64,000 nt of DNA, taken from Bacillota bacterium. GTDB taxonomy: Bacteria > Bacillota > DSM-12270 > Thermacetogeniales > Thermacetogeniaceae. Below, piece by piece: positions 35,236 to 44,772 of this stretch; position 1 is the stretch's first letter, and each line of letters opens with the position of its first letter. The position numbers were made by a program, and so were the translations under genes. The stretch spans positions 17,507 through 81,506 of the forward strand of contig JARYLU010000011.1 in assembly GCA_029907475.1 (NCBI GenBank), in the 5' to 3' direction. The notes under the pieces were generated by a model that saw only the letters and a list, made by a program, of their open reading frames with translations, searched no databases and was not told the DNA's origin.

Positions 35236-36450
35236 TCAGGCTTCGATTCCTGCCCTTTGTTTCATCAAGGCGCGCACCTTCAGGGGAAGGCCAAATAAAT
35301 TAATGAACCCCTGCGCATCCTTGTGGTCGTAGAGCTCAAAATGGCCGAAAGTAGCGAAGCCCTCGTGATACAGGGAATAGGGAGAACTCGCTCCCGCCGG
35401 GGTGCAGTTCCCTTTATAAAGCTTCATTTTGACGGTTCCCGTCACGGTTTTTTGGGTTTCGTCAACAAAGGCGCTCAAAGCCTCCCGGAGCGGAGAATAC
35501 CAGAGCCCGTCGTAAACAAGTTCCGCATAGCGCAGGGCTGCTAGTTCCTTAAAATGCATGGTGTTCCGGTCCAGGGTCAGGTATTCCAGCTCGCGGTGCG
35601 CAAGGAACAAAACCGTCCCTCCGGGACACTCGTAAACCCCCCGCGACTTCATCCCTACAAGCCGGTTTTCCACCATATCGATGATCCCGACCCCATTCTC
35701 CCCGGCGAGCCTGTTCAGGATCTGGACCAGGGACACGGGATCGTATTCCCGGTCATTGAGGGTCCGGGGCACTCCCTGCACGAACCCGATATTCACATAG
35801 GCAGGACGGTCAGGCGCCTGCTCGGGGGGGGTAATCAGCAGGTAGACATCGCCGGGCGGTTCCTGGGCGGGATCCTCTAAATCGGCCCCCTCGTGGCTCA
35901 GGTGCCAGATGTTCCGGTCCATGCTGTAGGGCCGGTCCCCGGCTACAGGCACCTCGATCCCCCGCGCTGCGGCATAGGCGATGGCATCCTCGCGGGACTT
36001 AATCTCCCAAAGGCGCCAGGGCGCAATTACCTTGAGCTCCGGGTCGAGGGCCTGGACCGCAACCTCGAAACGCACCTGGTCATTCCCCTTCCCCGTCGCC
36101 CCGTGGGCAACGGCTTCAGCGCCCTCTTCCGCCGCGATCTCCACCAGGTGTTTGGCAATCAAGGGGCGGGCAAAGGATGTCCCCAGCAGGTACTTCCCTT
36201 CGTAAAGGGCACCTGCCTTCAAAGTGGGAAAAATGAAATCCTCCACGAATTCCCGCCTTAAATCTTTAACGTAGAGCTTGCTGGCTCCCGCCCGGAGCGC
36301 CCGCTCCTCTAAACCTTCCAGCTCTTCCTCCTGCCCCAGGTCGGCCGCGAAGCAGATGACTTCGCAACCGAAATTTTCTCTCAGCCAGGGGATCGCCACT
36401 GATGTATCGAGTCCGCCGGAATAAGCAAGCACAACCTTTTTTACCTGCAC
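35236..36450 (-). CDS. argG: Argininosuccinate synthase
   Basis: A 404-residue ATP-dependent ligase joining citrulline and aspartate. The P-loop [15 protein letters not shown] lies at 9-23; [12 protein letters not shown] near 118 and [20 protein letters not shown] near 178 are family features. GTG start behind GGAGG with 7 bases. It follows argF by 151 bases, a gap in which no strong promoter or terminator was recognised. Confidence 0.97.
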   Translation of the reverse strand: MQVKKVVLAYSGGLDTSVAIPWLRENFGCEVICFAADLGQEEELEGLEERALRAGASKLYVKDLRREFVEDFIFPTLKAGALYEGKYLLGTSFARPLIAKHLVEIAAEEGAEAVAHGATGKGNDQVRFEVAVQALDPELKVIAPWRLWEIKSREDAIAYAAARGIEVPVAGDRPYSMDRNIWHLSHEGADLEDPAQEPPGDVYLLITPPEQAPDRPAYVNIGFVQGVPRTLNDREYDPVSLVQILNRLAGENGVGIIDMVENRLVGMKSRGVYECPGGTVLFLAHRELEYLTLDRNTMHFKELAALRYAELVYDGLWYSPLREALSAFVDETQKTVTGTVKMKLYKGNCTPAGASSPYSLYHEGFATFGHFELYDHKDAQGFINLFGLPLKVRALMKQRAGIEA

Positions 36451-36601
36451 GTTCTTGCCTCCTTCAATTAGACGGAGTTATTTATGTCAACATCCTGGCA
36501 GTAACCTATTTCTTCCGCTATTTCTTTCTTTCCAAAGCACCGGTTAACAAAAACCAGCCGCGGCTCCCCCACCCAGGACCGGCAGGAGTCGCAGCGAGAA
36601 T

Positions 36602-37552
36602 CTACTTCATCAACAGAGCCATGATCGCCTTGTGCATGTGGAGGCGGTTTTCCGCTTCATCGAAAACTACGGAAGCGGGGCCGTCCATCACCTCATCGGT
36701 AATTTCTTCGCCCCGGTGGGCGGGGAGACAATGAAGAACGATTACATCCGGCGCGGCGTGCCTGAGCAGGGCGCTGTTTACCTGATACCGGGCGAAAACC
36801 TGCTTTCTTTTCTCCTGCTCCGCCTCCTGCCCCATGCTTGCCCAGATGTCAGTGTAAACGACATCCGCCCCCCTGACGGCGGAAACAGGGTCCTCGACAA
36901 TTTCGAGGGTGGCCCCGGTCTTCGCGGCGTCAGCCTGCGCTTCGGCCACGATCGCGGGATCCGGTTCATACCCGGGGGGGCAGGCGATGACCATGTCCAT
37001 ACCGGCTTTCGCGCAAATGTGAAGCAGGGAGTGGGCAACGTTGTTCCCGTCCCCGATGAAGGCCAGTTTCAAACCCTGCAGCCTTCCTTTATGCTCCTCA
37101 ACGGTCATGATATCCGCAAGGGCCTGGGTGGGGTGAACAAGGTCGGTCAGGCCGTTGATCACCGGGATGGAAGCGTAGAAGGCAAGTTCTTCGACATCCT
37201 CCTGGGCAAAGGTGCGGATCATGATTCCATCGAGGTAGCGGGAAAGAGTGCGGGCGGTATCTCCGACGGACTCCCCCCGGCGGAGCTGGAGCTCCTGCGA
37301 GCTCAGGAACAAAGGATAGCCTCCTAACTGGTACATCCCGACTTCAAAAGAGACCCTGGTCCGGGTAGAAGGTTTGTGAAAGATCATCCCCAGGGTTTTT
37401 CCCTTTAAAACGGGGTGGGGAATACCCCCCTTTAACTCCTTTTTCAGCTCATGTGCGGCATCGAGGAAGAGCCTGATCTCCTCGGAACTGAAATCGGCAA
37501 GGGTTAACAAATCCCGCCCTTTTAACCTCGCATCCAAATAAGCACGAGCCAT
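36602..37552 (-). CDS. argF: Ornithine carbamoyltransferase
   Basis: A 316-residue transferase making citrulline from ornithine and carbamoyl phosphate. KPSTRTRVSFEVGM near 55 binds carbamoyl phosphate, FAQEDVEELA and HPTQALADIMT follow, and HCLPAHRGEEITDEV near 272 binds ornithine. ATG behind GGGGAGAGAAAGG. Nineteen bases separate it from argD. Anabolic use is clear from the operon. Confidence 0.96.
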   Translation of the reverse strand: MARAYLDARLKGRDLLTLADFSSEEIRLFLDAAHELKKELKGGIPHPVLKGKTLGMIFHKPSTRTRVSFEVGMYQLGGYPLFLSSQELQLRRGESVGDTARTLSRYLDGIMIRTFAQEDVEELAFYASIPVINGLTDLVHPTQALADIMTVEEHKGRLQGLKLAFIGDGNNVAHSLLHICAKAGMDMVIACPPGYEPDPAIVAEAQADAAKTGATLEIVEDPVSAVRGADVVYTDIWASMGQEAEQEKRKQVFARYQVNSALLRHAAPDVIVLHCLPAHRGEEITDEVMDGPASVVFDEAENRLHMHKAIMALLMK

Positions 37553-37570
37553 CCTTTCTCTCCCCTTTTT

Positions 37571-38770
37571 TTAAATTGATACCGGGAATTCCTCAAGGGC
37601 CTCCCTCAGGATAGAAACAGCTTCATCAACCTCTTCTTCTCCAATCAGCAACGGCGGCAAGAAACGAATCACGCGTTCCGCCGTGCAGTTAACCAGCAGT
37701 CTTCTTGCCTGACAGAGGGCCACCAGTCTTTGTCCCGGCCGGTCCAGCTCTATTCCAAGCATTAAGCCAAGCCCGCGTACCTCCCGGATAAAGGGGAAGT
37801 GCCGGGGCAGTTCCTCAAGCCTGGTCTTAAAGTAGCTTCCCACCCGGAGGGCCCTTGCCGGCAGGTTTTCCTCCCGGAGGACTTTCAGAACAGCCCGCGC
37901 CGCCGCGCAGGCAACCGGATTTCCCCCAAAGGTAGAACCATGGCTGCCCGGCTGAAAAGCGGCCGCCACCTCTGGCCGGGCCAGGACGGCACCGATGGGC
38001 AGGCCTCCTCCCAGCGCCTTGGCAAGGACCAGGACATCCGGCTGCACGCCGTAATGTTCAAAGGCAAACATCTTTCCCGTTCGGCCCAAACCGCACTGAA
38101 CTTCGTCGAAGACCAGCAGCACTCCGTAACGCTCCCGCACCTGCGCCAGGCCCTTCATAAATTCCGGGGTGGCAACATGAACCCCGCCCTCCCCCTGAAC
38201 CGGCTCCACGAAAACCGCGGCAGTTTGGGAATTTACCGCATCGAGGAGCGCCCGGGTGTCATTGTACGGGAGGTGGCAAAACCCTCCAGGGAGGGGGGTA
38301 AAGCCCTCCCGGAATTTTTCCTGGCCTGTCGCGGCCAGCGCCCCCAGCGTCCTGCCGTGAAAGGATCTTGCAAAGGAGATGATCTGGGGGTGCTCTTTCC
38401 CCTGCAGGTAGGCGTATTTTCGCACCAGCTTAATCGCGGCCTCATTCGCCTCGGCTCCGCTGTTGCAAAAAAAAGCCCTGTCCAAACCGCTCATGCCGGC
38501 GAGGTCCCGGGCGAGTTCAACCGGGGGGCGAAACCAGTATAAATTAGAGCAGTGGAAAAGCCGCTCCGCCTGCTCCTTAACTGCCTCCACCACTTGCGGG
38601 TGACAGTGACCAACCGAATTGACCGCCAACCCCCCTACGAAATCAAGATAGCAGTTGTCTTCCGCGTCCCAAACCCGTACCCCCTGACCCTTCACCAGGA
38701 CGAGGGGCAACTGGGCGTATGTTTCCATAAGATGCTGCCGGCCAAGCCGTACTATTTCTTCTCCCGTCAT
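37571..38770 (-). CDS. argD: Acetylornithine aminotransferase
   Basis: A class III PLP aminotransferase of 399 residues converting N-acetylglutamate semialdehyde to N-acetylornithine. FCNSGAEANEAAIKLVRKY near 98, FDEVQCGLGRTG near 220, PLP lysine in LAKALGGGLPIGAV near 252, and HGSTFGGNPVACAA near 280. The protein could also act on succinyl-diaminopimelate, as many ArgD do. It lies 55 bases after argB. Confidence 0.96.
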   Translation of the reverse strand: MTGEEIVRLGRQHLMETYAQLPLVLVKGQGVRVWDAEDNCYLDFVGGLAVNSVGHCHPQVVEAVKEQAERLFHCSNLYWFRPPVELARDLAGMSGLDRAFFCNSGAEANEAAIKLVRKYAYLQGKEHPQIISFARSFHGRTLGALAATGQEKFREGFTPLPGGFCHLPYNDTRALLDAVNSQTAAVFVEPVQGEGGVHVATPEFMKGLAQVRERYGVLLVFDEVQCGLGRTGKMFAFEHYGVQPDVLVLAKALGGGLPIGAVLARPEVAAAFQPGSHGSTFGGNPVACAAARAVLKVLREENLPARALRVGSYFKTRLEELPRHFPFIREVRGLGLMLGIELDRPGQRLVALCQARRLLVNCTAERVIRFLPPLLIGEEEVDEAVSILREALEEFPVSI

Positions 38771-38825
38771 TTTCCCTCTTCTCCCCGCCCAAATTTTTTG
38801 TCATATAACCAAAATTCGCCTGCCG

Positions 38826-39710
38826 CTACTCTTTGACCACCATGGTTCCCACCCCTTCATCGGTGAAAACTTCGAGCAGGATGGAATGAAGAATCCGCCC
38901 GTCGATGATATGGGTCCGGCCGACTCCTTTCTGGAGCGCCTGGATACAGCACTCAACCTTGGGAATCATCCCTCCGGCAATGACCCCTCGCTCAATCAGT
39001 TCCGGAACCTCGCCTGCCCTCACAACGGAAAGGAGGCTTCCGGGATCATCCCGGTCCGCGAAAATTCCCTCCACATCGGTGAGCAGGACCAGCTTGTTGG
39101 CCCCCAGGGCAGCCGCCAGCTCACCTGCGACGTAGTCGGCATTGATGTTGTAGCTCTCCCCGTCTTCTCCCACACCGATGGGGGCGACCACCGGAATGTA
39201 CCCCTCGCTCTTTACCGTCTCGATGATTTCGGGATTAACCCGCGTGATCTCTCCAACGTACCCCAGCTCGACAGGTTCTTCCCCCGGGTCACCCGCCAGA
39301 ACCTTCTTGCAGGCTTCGATGAGATTCCCGTCTTTTCCGCAGAGACCGATCCCTTTTCCCCCAAGCTTATTAATCAGAGCCACGATTTCTTTATTCACCT
39401 GGCCGGCCAGGACCATTTCTACGACCGCCATTGTCTCTTCATCGGTTACCCGCTGGCCCCGGACAAATTTCCATTCTTTTCCGAGGCGCCGGAGCATGGC
39501 ATCAATCGCGGAACCCCCTCCGTGGACAAGGACCGGGTGAATTCCGACCAGCTTCAGTAAAATGCAGTCGGTAATCACCGCGTGCTTTAAGGCATTGCTC
39601 GTCATCACCCTTCCCCCGTACTTAATTACAACAGTCTGGCCGGCGAACTTTCTGATGTACGGCAGGGCCTCCACGAGGATCGACGCCTTTTCCAGTGGAG
39701 TCAAGACCAA
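38826..39710 (-). CDS. argB: Acetylglutamate kinase
   Basis: Amino-acid kinase of 294 residues that phosphorylates N-acetylglutamate, often the arginine feedback point. Motifs IKYGGRVMTS near 30, VHGGGSAID near 66 and SYNINADYVAGELAAAL near 180. Most ArgB read KYGGNAM and GGGP, so two usual residues differ. The Thr-Pro-Leu-Glu-Lys N-terminal helix is of the arginine-sensitive, hexameric type, by family comparison. TTG 39710 lies 7 bases behind GGAGG; the first codon of the longer frame is 39758. Seventeen bases from argJ. Confidence 0.94.
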   Translation of the reverse strand: MVLTPLEKASILVEALPYIRKFAGQTVVIKYGGRVMTSNALKHAVITDCILLKLVGIHPVLVHGGGSAIDAMLRRLGKEWKFVRGQRVTDEETMAVVEMVLAGQVNKEIVALINKLGGKGIGLCGKDGNLIEACKKVLAGDPGEEPVELGYVGEITRVNPEIIETVKSEGYIPVVAPIGVGEDGESYNINADYVAGELAAALGANKLVLLTDVEGIFADRDDPGSLLSVVRAGEVPELIERGVIAGGMIPKVECCIQALQKGVGRTHIIDGRILHSILLEVFTDEGVGTMVVKE

Positions 39711-39726
39711 CTCCCTTCCTCCCCCT

Positions 39727-40950
39727 TTAAGTCCGGTAATGGGCATTGATCCGTACATAGTCGTAAGAGAGATCGCAGCCCCAGGCTACAGCCTCGGCGG
39801 TGCCTTGATTCAGGTCAAGTGTAATCACAACTTCCCTTCCTTCCAGGACGGCGTGGGCCTCTTCCTCCCCGAAATCTAAACCTGCTCCTTTCTCCGCAAC
39901 CTTGAGATCTCCCAGAAAAATATCGACCCGGTCCGGATCAAAAGGGACCCCGGCGTAACCGGCTGCAGTTATAATCCTGCCCCAATTGGCATCCTCGCCG
40001 AAGATGGCGGCCTTAACCAGATTTGAACCCGCAACAGAACGGGCGATCAGGCGCGCCTCCTCTTCTCGCTCCGCCCCTTTAACCCGGATTTCCAGAAACT
40101 TGGTCGCCCCCTCCCCATCCCGGGCGATCATCTTTACCAGCTCCCTGCAGACCGCAAGCAGGGCCTCCCGGAACAGGAAATAATCCGGTTCTTCGCCGGT
40201 CAGGGGTTCGTTTCCGGCAAGGCCGTTTGCGAGCAGAACAACCATGTCATTGGTGCTCGTATCCCCGTCCACAGTTACCGCATTAAAGGACCGCTCCCCG
40301 GCCCAGCGCAAAGCTTCAGCGAGGGCCTCCGGCCGGACGGCCGCATCTGTCGTTAAAAATGAGAGCATTGTCGCGAGATTCGGGTGAATCATTCCGGAAC
40401 CCTTGGCAATTCCCCCGAGGGTGACCTCTTTTTTCCCGAGGCACACTTTTACGGCATACTCTTTGGGACAGGTATCTGTAGTTATAATTGCCTCTGAAGC
40501 CGCGCCCCCCCCGTCACGAGAAAGGCTTGCAGCGGCCTCCCGGATGCCCTTTTCGATTTTCTCCATCGGGAGCGGGATTCCGATCACGCCGGTTGAGGCC
40601 ACGACAACAAGGTCCGGGGAAATACCCAAAACCTCGGCGGTTAAAGCGGCCATCCGCCGGGCATCGGAAAGCCCCTGGCGCCCGGTGCACGCATTGGCGA
40701 TCCCGCTGTTGGCAACGATCGCCTGGACAGTCCTCCCGGCTAAATTTTCTTTGCTGACCAAAACCGGAGCCGCCTTCACCTGGTTCTGGGTGAAAAGCGC
40801 CGCGGCAGCGGCCGGTACTTGAGAATAGATTAAAGCCAGGTCGCGCCGGCCCTTTTTCCGGATCTGGGCCACTACCCCGGCGGCCTGAAAGCCTTGCGGG
40901 GCCGTAATACCCCCGGGTAAAACCTCCCACTTAGTTGTCTCTCCGATCAT
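39727..40950 (-). CDS. argJ: Bifunctional glutamate N-acetyltransferase/ornithine acetyltransferase
   Basis: A 407-residue self-cleaving enzyme that recycles the acetyl group from acetylornithine to glutamate. The cleavage site is the Thr of HPNLATMLSFLTTDA near residue 200; GGIAKGSGM before it and TVDGDTSTNDM after it are canonical. It makes a separate ArgE unnecessary. Whether it also uses acetyl-CoA cannot be told by sight. GAGGAGG lies 13 bases before the ATG. Confidence 0.96.
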   Translation of the reverse strand: MIGETTKWEVLPGGITAPQGFQAAGVVAQIRKKGRRDLALIYSQVPAAAAALFTQNQVKAAPVLVSKENLAGRTVQAIVANSGIANACTGRQGLSDARRMAALTAEVLGISPDLVVVASTGVIGIPLPMEKIEKGIREAAASLSRDGGGAASEAIITTDTCPKEYAVKVCLGKKEVTLGGIAKGSGMIHPNLATMLSFLTTDAAVRPEALAEALRWAGERSFNAVTVDGDTSTNDMVVLLANGLAGNEPLTGEEPDYFLFREALLAVCRELVKMIARDGEGATKFLEIRVKGAEREEEARLIARSVAGSNLVKAAIFGEDANWGRIITAAGYAGVPFDPDRVDIFLGDLKVAEKGAGLDFGEEEAHAVLEGREVVITLDLNQGTAEAVAWGCDLSYDYVRINAHYRT

Positions 40951-40977
40951 CCCGGGTTATAACCTCCTCGTCATCAA

Positions 40978-42021
40978 TTAGGGATAAAGTCCGGGAACGG
41001 CCAGTCCCGCCGTTTCCGGGAAACCAAACATCAGGTTCATATTCTGGACCGCCTGCCCCGCGGCGCCTTTAACCAGGTTATCGATTACCGCAACCACGAT
41101 GGCGCGCCTGCCCCCGTTCACGGTAAGGCCGAGGTAGCAGCGGTTCGTGCCCTGCACCCACTTTGTCTGCGGCCATTCCCCTTCCCCCGTAATTTGCACA
41201 AAGGATTCCCCTGCGTAAAACTCCTCGAAAATCCGGCGCAGGGATGAGGCGTCGCACGGACGCAAAAGGTTTGCGTAAACCGTGCTGAGGATTCCCCGCG
41301 TCATGGGAATTAAATGGGGTGTAAAGGTTACCTCTACTTTCCCGCCCGCCAAGATCGAAGCATAGTAAGCAATCTCCGGAGTATGCCGGTGGGTTGCAAC
41401 CGAATAGGCCCAGACGTTTTCGTTGCATTCAGCAAAATGGCTGGTTAAGGCAAGTGTCCGCCCGGCTCCCGAAACCCCGGACTTGGCATCAATAATGAGG
41501 GATGCCTGATCCGCCAGGCCGTGTTTCAGAAGGGGCGCCAGCGCCAGGAGGGCGCCTGTCGGGTAACAGCCGGGATTGGCCACAAGGCGCGCCGCGCAAA
41601 CGGCAGAGCGGAAAAGTTCAGGTAATCCGTAAACAGCCTCCCGTAAAAGTTCGGGCGCGCCGTGCGGCATCTGGTACCACGCTTCATAGAGGGATGGGTC
41701 GGGCAGCCGGAAGTCGGCAGCCAGATCGACGACCCGCTTTCCTTTCCGGAGGGCCCCCTGGACGATAGGTGCGGAAAGCCCGTGCGGCAGGGCAATAAAA
41801 ACGAGATCCGAAAAGTCGATGAGAGCCGGTATTTCTTCCAAATCCATAATTTCCAGATCCGCGTAACCCCTTAAATGGGGAAAAACCCAATCGAGCGAGG
41901 AACCGGGAAAATCCCGCGAAACGGCAGCAATTCCCGTCACTTCAGGATGCCGGCACAAAATCCGGATTAACTCTTCTCCTGCATACCCGGTTGCACCCAC
42001 AATCCCAACCTTGAAAGCCAT
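40978..42021 (-). CDS. argC: N-acetyl-gamma-glutamyl-phosphate reductase
   Basis: A 347-residue NADP-dependent reductase. The Rossmann start VGIVGATGYAGEELIRIL and the catalytic cysteine in VANPGCYPTGALLAL near 150 are seen, as is the histidine region HRHTPEIAY near 210. First gene of argCJBDFGH, with AAGGGGAG before the ATG and a promoter about 100 bases upstream. Confidence 0.97.
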   Translation of the reverse strand: MAFKVGIVGATGYAGEELIRILCRHPEVTGIAAVSRDFPGSSLDWVFPHLRGYADLEIMDLEEIPALIDFSDLVFIALPHGLSAPIVQGALRKGKRVVDLAADFRLPDPSLYEAWYQMPHGAPELLREAVYGLPELFRSAVCAARLVANPGCYPTGALLALAPLLKHGLADQASLIIDAKSGVSGAGRTLALTSHFAECNENVWAYSVATHRHTPEIAYYASILAGGKVEVTFTPHLIPMTRGILSTVYANLLRPCDASSLRRIFEEFYAGESFVQITGEGEWPQTKWVQGTNRCYLGLTVNGGRRAIVVAVIDNLVKGAAGQAVQNMNLMFGFPETAGLAVPGLYP

Positions 42022-42122
42022 TGTCCTCTCCCCTTAATTTTCTACTTTCAGGCAGCCGGGGGTTAAACTTGACTGCGAGACTGCAGAACCCCTCTGAATA
42101 TGATATGATCCATTACCTTATG

Positions 42123-42151
42123 ATTATACATATTGATGAATAGAAATACAA
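42123..42151 (-). promoter_or_regulatory. Promoter of the arginine operon
   Basis: Minus-strand TTGTAT (42151-42146), 17-base spacer, TATAAT (42128-42123). The AT-rich region around it, including TATTCATCAATATG in the spacer and TCTGAAT at 42094-42100, has partial ARG-box halves, so an ArgR/AhrC operator is likely but not clearly defined. Confidence 0.7.
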
Positions 42152-42182
42152 TACTATTTTTAACTTAAGCTGGTAAAAGCAC

Positions 42183-42220
42183 AAAAAAAGAAAACCCATG
42201 CCCTGAACCCGGTTTGCATG
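42183..42220 (-). terminator. Terminator of the AmmeMemoRadiSam operon
   Basis: Minus-strand CATGC / GCATG stem with an inner AAACC / GGGTT stem (42220-42197), followed by GGTTTTCTTTTTTT. It lies immediately upstream of the argC promoter. Confidence 0.65.
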
Positions 42221-42235
42221 AATATATTTCCAGGT

Positions 42236-43231
42236 CTAGTCGACGATCTCGATTGTCGTCCCGCACTGCGTGCAGCGTCCTGCGCGGAGGCCATGAACAC
42301 TTGTCCGGTACCCCGTCCGCTCTACCAGGAGATTCCGGCAGACAGGGCAAAAAGTATCATCTACTCCTAGCTCCGGCGCATTCCCAATGTAAACATACTG
42401 CAGCTTCTGAAGCGCAATCTCCCGCGCCTTTTTCAGAGTCCCGAGGGGTGTCGGGGGAAGATTGAGCTTGTACTGAGGGAAATAGCGGGAAAAGTGGAGG
42501 GGGAGCGCCGGGTCGAGGGATGCGATCCAGTCAACCAGGGCCTTAATTTCCTCCTCTGCGTCATTCTTTGTGGGAACGATTAAATTCGTAATCTCCACAT
42601 GGCACCAGTTGCGGGCCTCCTCTACGGTCCGGAGAACCGGATCAAGCCTGCCGTGGCAGATTTCCCTGTAAAATTGATTGGTAAAGGCTTTCACGTCAAC
42701 ATTCATGGCATCAACGTAAGGCAAAAGCTCTCGGAGCGGCTCCTCCTGAACGGAACCGTTCGTCACCAGGACGTTCTTTAAACCCTTTTCCCGTGCCAGC
42801 TTTGCAACATCAAAAACATATTCGTACCAGATCATGGGTTCTGAGTAGGTGTATGCGATTCCAATGGACCCCGAACGCTCCTTTGCTTCTAAAGCAATCT
42901 CCACCAGTTCTCCGGGAGAGCATTTCTGGGTGAGGGGATCGCCGTGGGCAATCTGCCAGTTCTGGCAAAAACCGCAGTGAAAATTACAGCCAAAGGTCCC
43001 GACCGAAAAGATCTGGCTCCCCGGATAAAAGTGGTAAAGGGGCTTTTTCTCGATGGGGTCGACCCCCCAGGCAGAAATCCGGCCGTAGTTTAAGGTGTAA
43101 AGAACTCCGCCCTCGTTTTTCCGCGCCCGGCAGAATCCCACGTGGCCCGGGCGGATGCGGCAGTTCTGGGGACAGAGGTGGCACCAGACCCGATCTCCTT
43201 CTATTTTTTCATAGTATCTCGCTTCCTGCAT
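42236..43231 (-). CDS. amrS: AmmeMemoRadiSam system radical SAM enzyme
   Basis: A 331-residue radical SAM protein of the PflA-like family. Cluster motif GCNFHCGFCQNW with cysteines 82, 86 and 89. N-terminal cysteines 17, 20, 24 and 34 (CHLCPQNC, GFC) and C-terminal CPVC/CTQC pairs could bind a further metal. Family marks are GKCSPGELVEIAL-type text QKCSPGELV and YTYSEPMIW. It is the partner of the fused Memo-like/AMMECR1 gene 9 bases upstream. The reaction is unknown. An ordinary pyruvate-formate-lyase activase role is less likely because of the partner. Confidence 0.93.
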   Translation of the reverse strand: MQEARYYEKIEGDRVWCHLCPQNCRIRPGHVGFCRARKNEGGVLYTLNYGRISAWGVDPIEKKPLYHFYPGSQIFSVGTFGCNFHCGFCQNWQIAHGDPLTQKCSPGELVEIALEAKERSGSIGIAYTYSEPMIWYEYVFDVAKLAREKGLKNVLVTNGSVQEEPLRELLPYVDAMNVDVKAFTNQFYREICHGRLDPVLRTVEEARNWCHVEITNLIVPTKNDAEEEIKALVDWIASLDPALPLHFSRYFPQYKLNLPPTPLGTLKKAREIALQKLQYVYIGNAPELGVDDTFCPVCRNLLVERTGYRTSVHGLRAGRCTQCGTTIEIVD

Positions 43232-43240
43232 CTTCTTCCC

Positions 43241-44581
43241 TCACTCGTGCCGGATTACTTCAAAACGCTCCAGCTGCACAGGCTCCCCGGGGCGAATCCC
43301 TGCCTTTTGCCGGGCAATCCCGATCTGCTCCGCAACGGTCTCGATCCCTTCGAGAGCGGGAAGCAAAAGCCCTGTCCGGCCGCGGCTCCTTACAATTACC
43401 CCGTACCGCCTGGGGTCCAGTTCTTCTTCCGATTTTACAGGTTCCGGCGGGGTGAGAACGTCAACGGAGATTTTGAGCTCCGGCAGTTCTTCCAGTTCAA
43501 CCGGCCAAAAACGCGGGTCCTGTACCCCGGCGCTGACGGCGTTGTGGATAATCTCTGCCGCAACATTTTCCTGGCACGGCTCGATCGTCCCGATGCATCC
43601 CCGCAGCTGGCCGCGCTTTTTCAGGGAGACAAAAACTCCCGCACGACCCTTCATCCCTGCGGGAGGGGGATCCGGAACAGGCAGCAGCACCCCCGTCCGG
43701 AGGTAGTGCTCAAGGCTGGCACGGGCAAGTTCGACATAGGAAGATTCATTCCTCCGTTCCCGGCTTTCCTTCATGCGGAAGTCTGCAACTAAATAACCCA
43801 CACCGAAGGGCCCTTCATAAGAATAGATTTTGCTCTCCACCTCATAATCCTGAAGGGCGCCCAAAAGCATGATGATCGGTCTCAGCCCACATTCTCCCGC
43901 CCGCTCTACCAGCTCCTCGGGAAGGTTGAGGATGCGGTCTCTATCCAGCTGTGCCAAGGCATCCCGAATGGTTTCATCGAAAACCTTTCCTTGAGGGTCG
44001 TACCCTGCGGGAGCACCCGGCGTCAGGCGGTGGGAAAGGTCGCCGCTGGCGATCAGTCCGACCCGCCGGGGGGTACCGGCAACAGCTTTGTTCAAGGCGC
44101 GCCCGAACTGAAGCAATTTCTCAAAGGGCAAAAGACTGATTCCGAAAGCAAGCAGGGCGGCGTCCACCCCGGCCTCCCGGAGGTAGTATAAGGGCACCAT
44201 GATGCCGTGGTCAAGCCCGTTTGCCCGGTTAAGCCGGAGCAGGCCCCGGTCCAGCTCGACCACTTCAACCCCCGCCTTCCCGGCCTCGGCGGCAATGACC
44301 CGGCCAAGTTCCAGGTCATTGGAAACCCGGAAGGCTACTTCCGGCGCCCCAAAGGACGCAAAATCCCCTGATAGCTCCCTGCCACCCCAATATCCCAGCG
44401 CCTCCCGCAGGAAGCTCCCGTGCGGGCTGATGAAAACAAGCGTTTCGGGCCGGGCCGCGGCTGCGGCACACGCCCACTCCCGCATTGCCTTTACAGTTCG
44501 TGCCACCTTTTCCAGCTCAGGCCCCCCTACCTCAGGAACAATAATCGGGGGGTGAGGGGCCAAACCAGCGAAAACAAGCAT
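43241..44581 (-). CDS. AmmeMemoRadiSam fusion: LigB/Memo-like domain plus AMMECR1 domain
   Basis: A 446-residue two-domain protein. Residues 1-270 are of the extradiol-dioxygenase (LigB/Memo) fold: PHPPIIVPEVGG, FISPHGSF, NGLDHGIMVPLYYL and SGDLSHRLTPGAP supply histidines for a metal. Residues 280-446 are AMMECR1: GVFVSLKKRGQLRGCIGT near 316 and GVQDPRFWPV near 348. In many genomes these are separate genes beside amrS; the fusion implies one complex. ATG 44581 follows GGACGGTGATG. Function in bacteria is not known to me. It has its own promoter, and the transcript ends in the terminator after amrS. Confidence 0.93.
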   Translation of the reverse strand: MLVFAGLAPHPPIIVPEVGGPELEKVARTVKAMREWACAAAAARPETLVFISPHGSFLREALGYWGGRELSGDFASFGAPEVAFRVSNDLELGRVIAAEAGKAGVEVVELDRGLLRLNRANGLDHGIMVPLYYLREAGVDAALLAFGISLLPFEKLLQFGRALNKAVAGTPRRVGLIASGDLSHRLTPGAPAGYDPQGKVFDETIRDALAQLDRDRILNLPEELVERAGECGLRPIIMLLGALQDYEVESKIYSYEGPFGVGYLVADFRMKESRERRNESSYVELARASLEHYLRTGVLLPVPDPPPAGMKGRAGVFVSLKKRGQLRGCIGTIEPCQENVAAEIIHNAVSAGVQDPRFWPVELEELPELKISVDVLTPPEPVKSEEELDPRRYGVIVRSRGRTGLLLPALEGIETVAEQIGIARQKAGIRPGEPVQLERFEVIRHE

Positions 44582-44644
44582 CTTGCATCACCGTCCTTAT
44601 TCCGCCTTCAACGTAAGTGTACCAGTTCTTCTCTTGCGGTTTCC

Positions 44645-44673
44645 ATTCTATCCCAAAAAGATCCTCAAATCAA
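44645..44673 (-). promoter_or_regulatory. Promoter of the AmmeMemoRadiSam operon
   Basis: Minus-strand TTGATT (44673-44668), 17-base spacer, TAGAAT (44650-44645), about 60 bases before the fusion-gene start. Confidence 0.7.
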
Positions 44674-44772
44674 CATCCCGCGGGCAAAGCAAATCTTTCC
44701 GCTTCACCCGGCGCTGCCCGCTACAATTCCCTGGCTGCACATTTATAAGCCTTTTTTCTGCCAGTACAGGAT

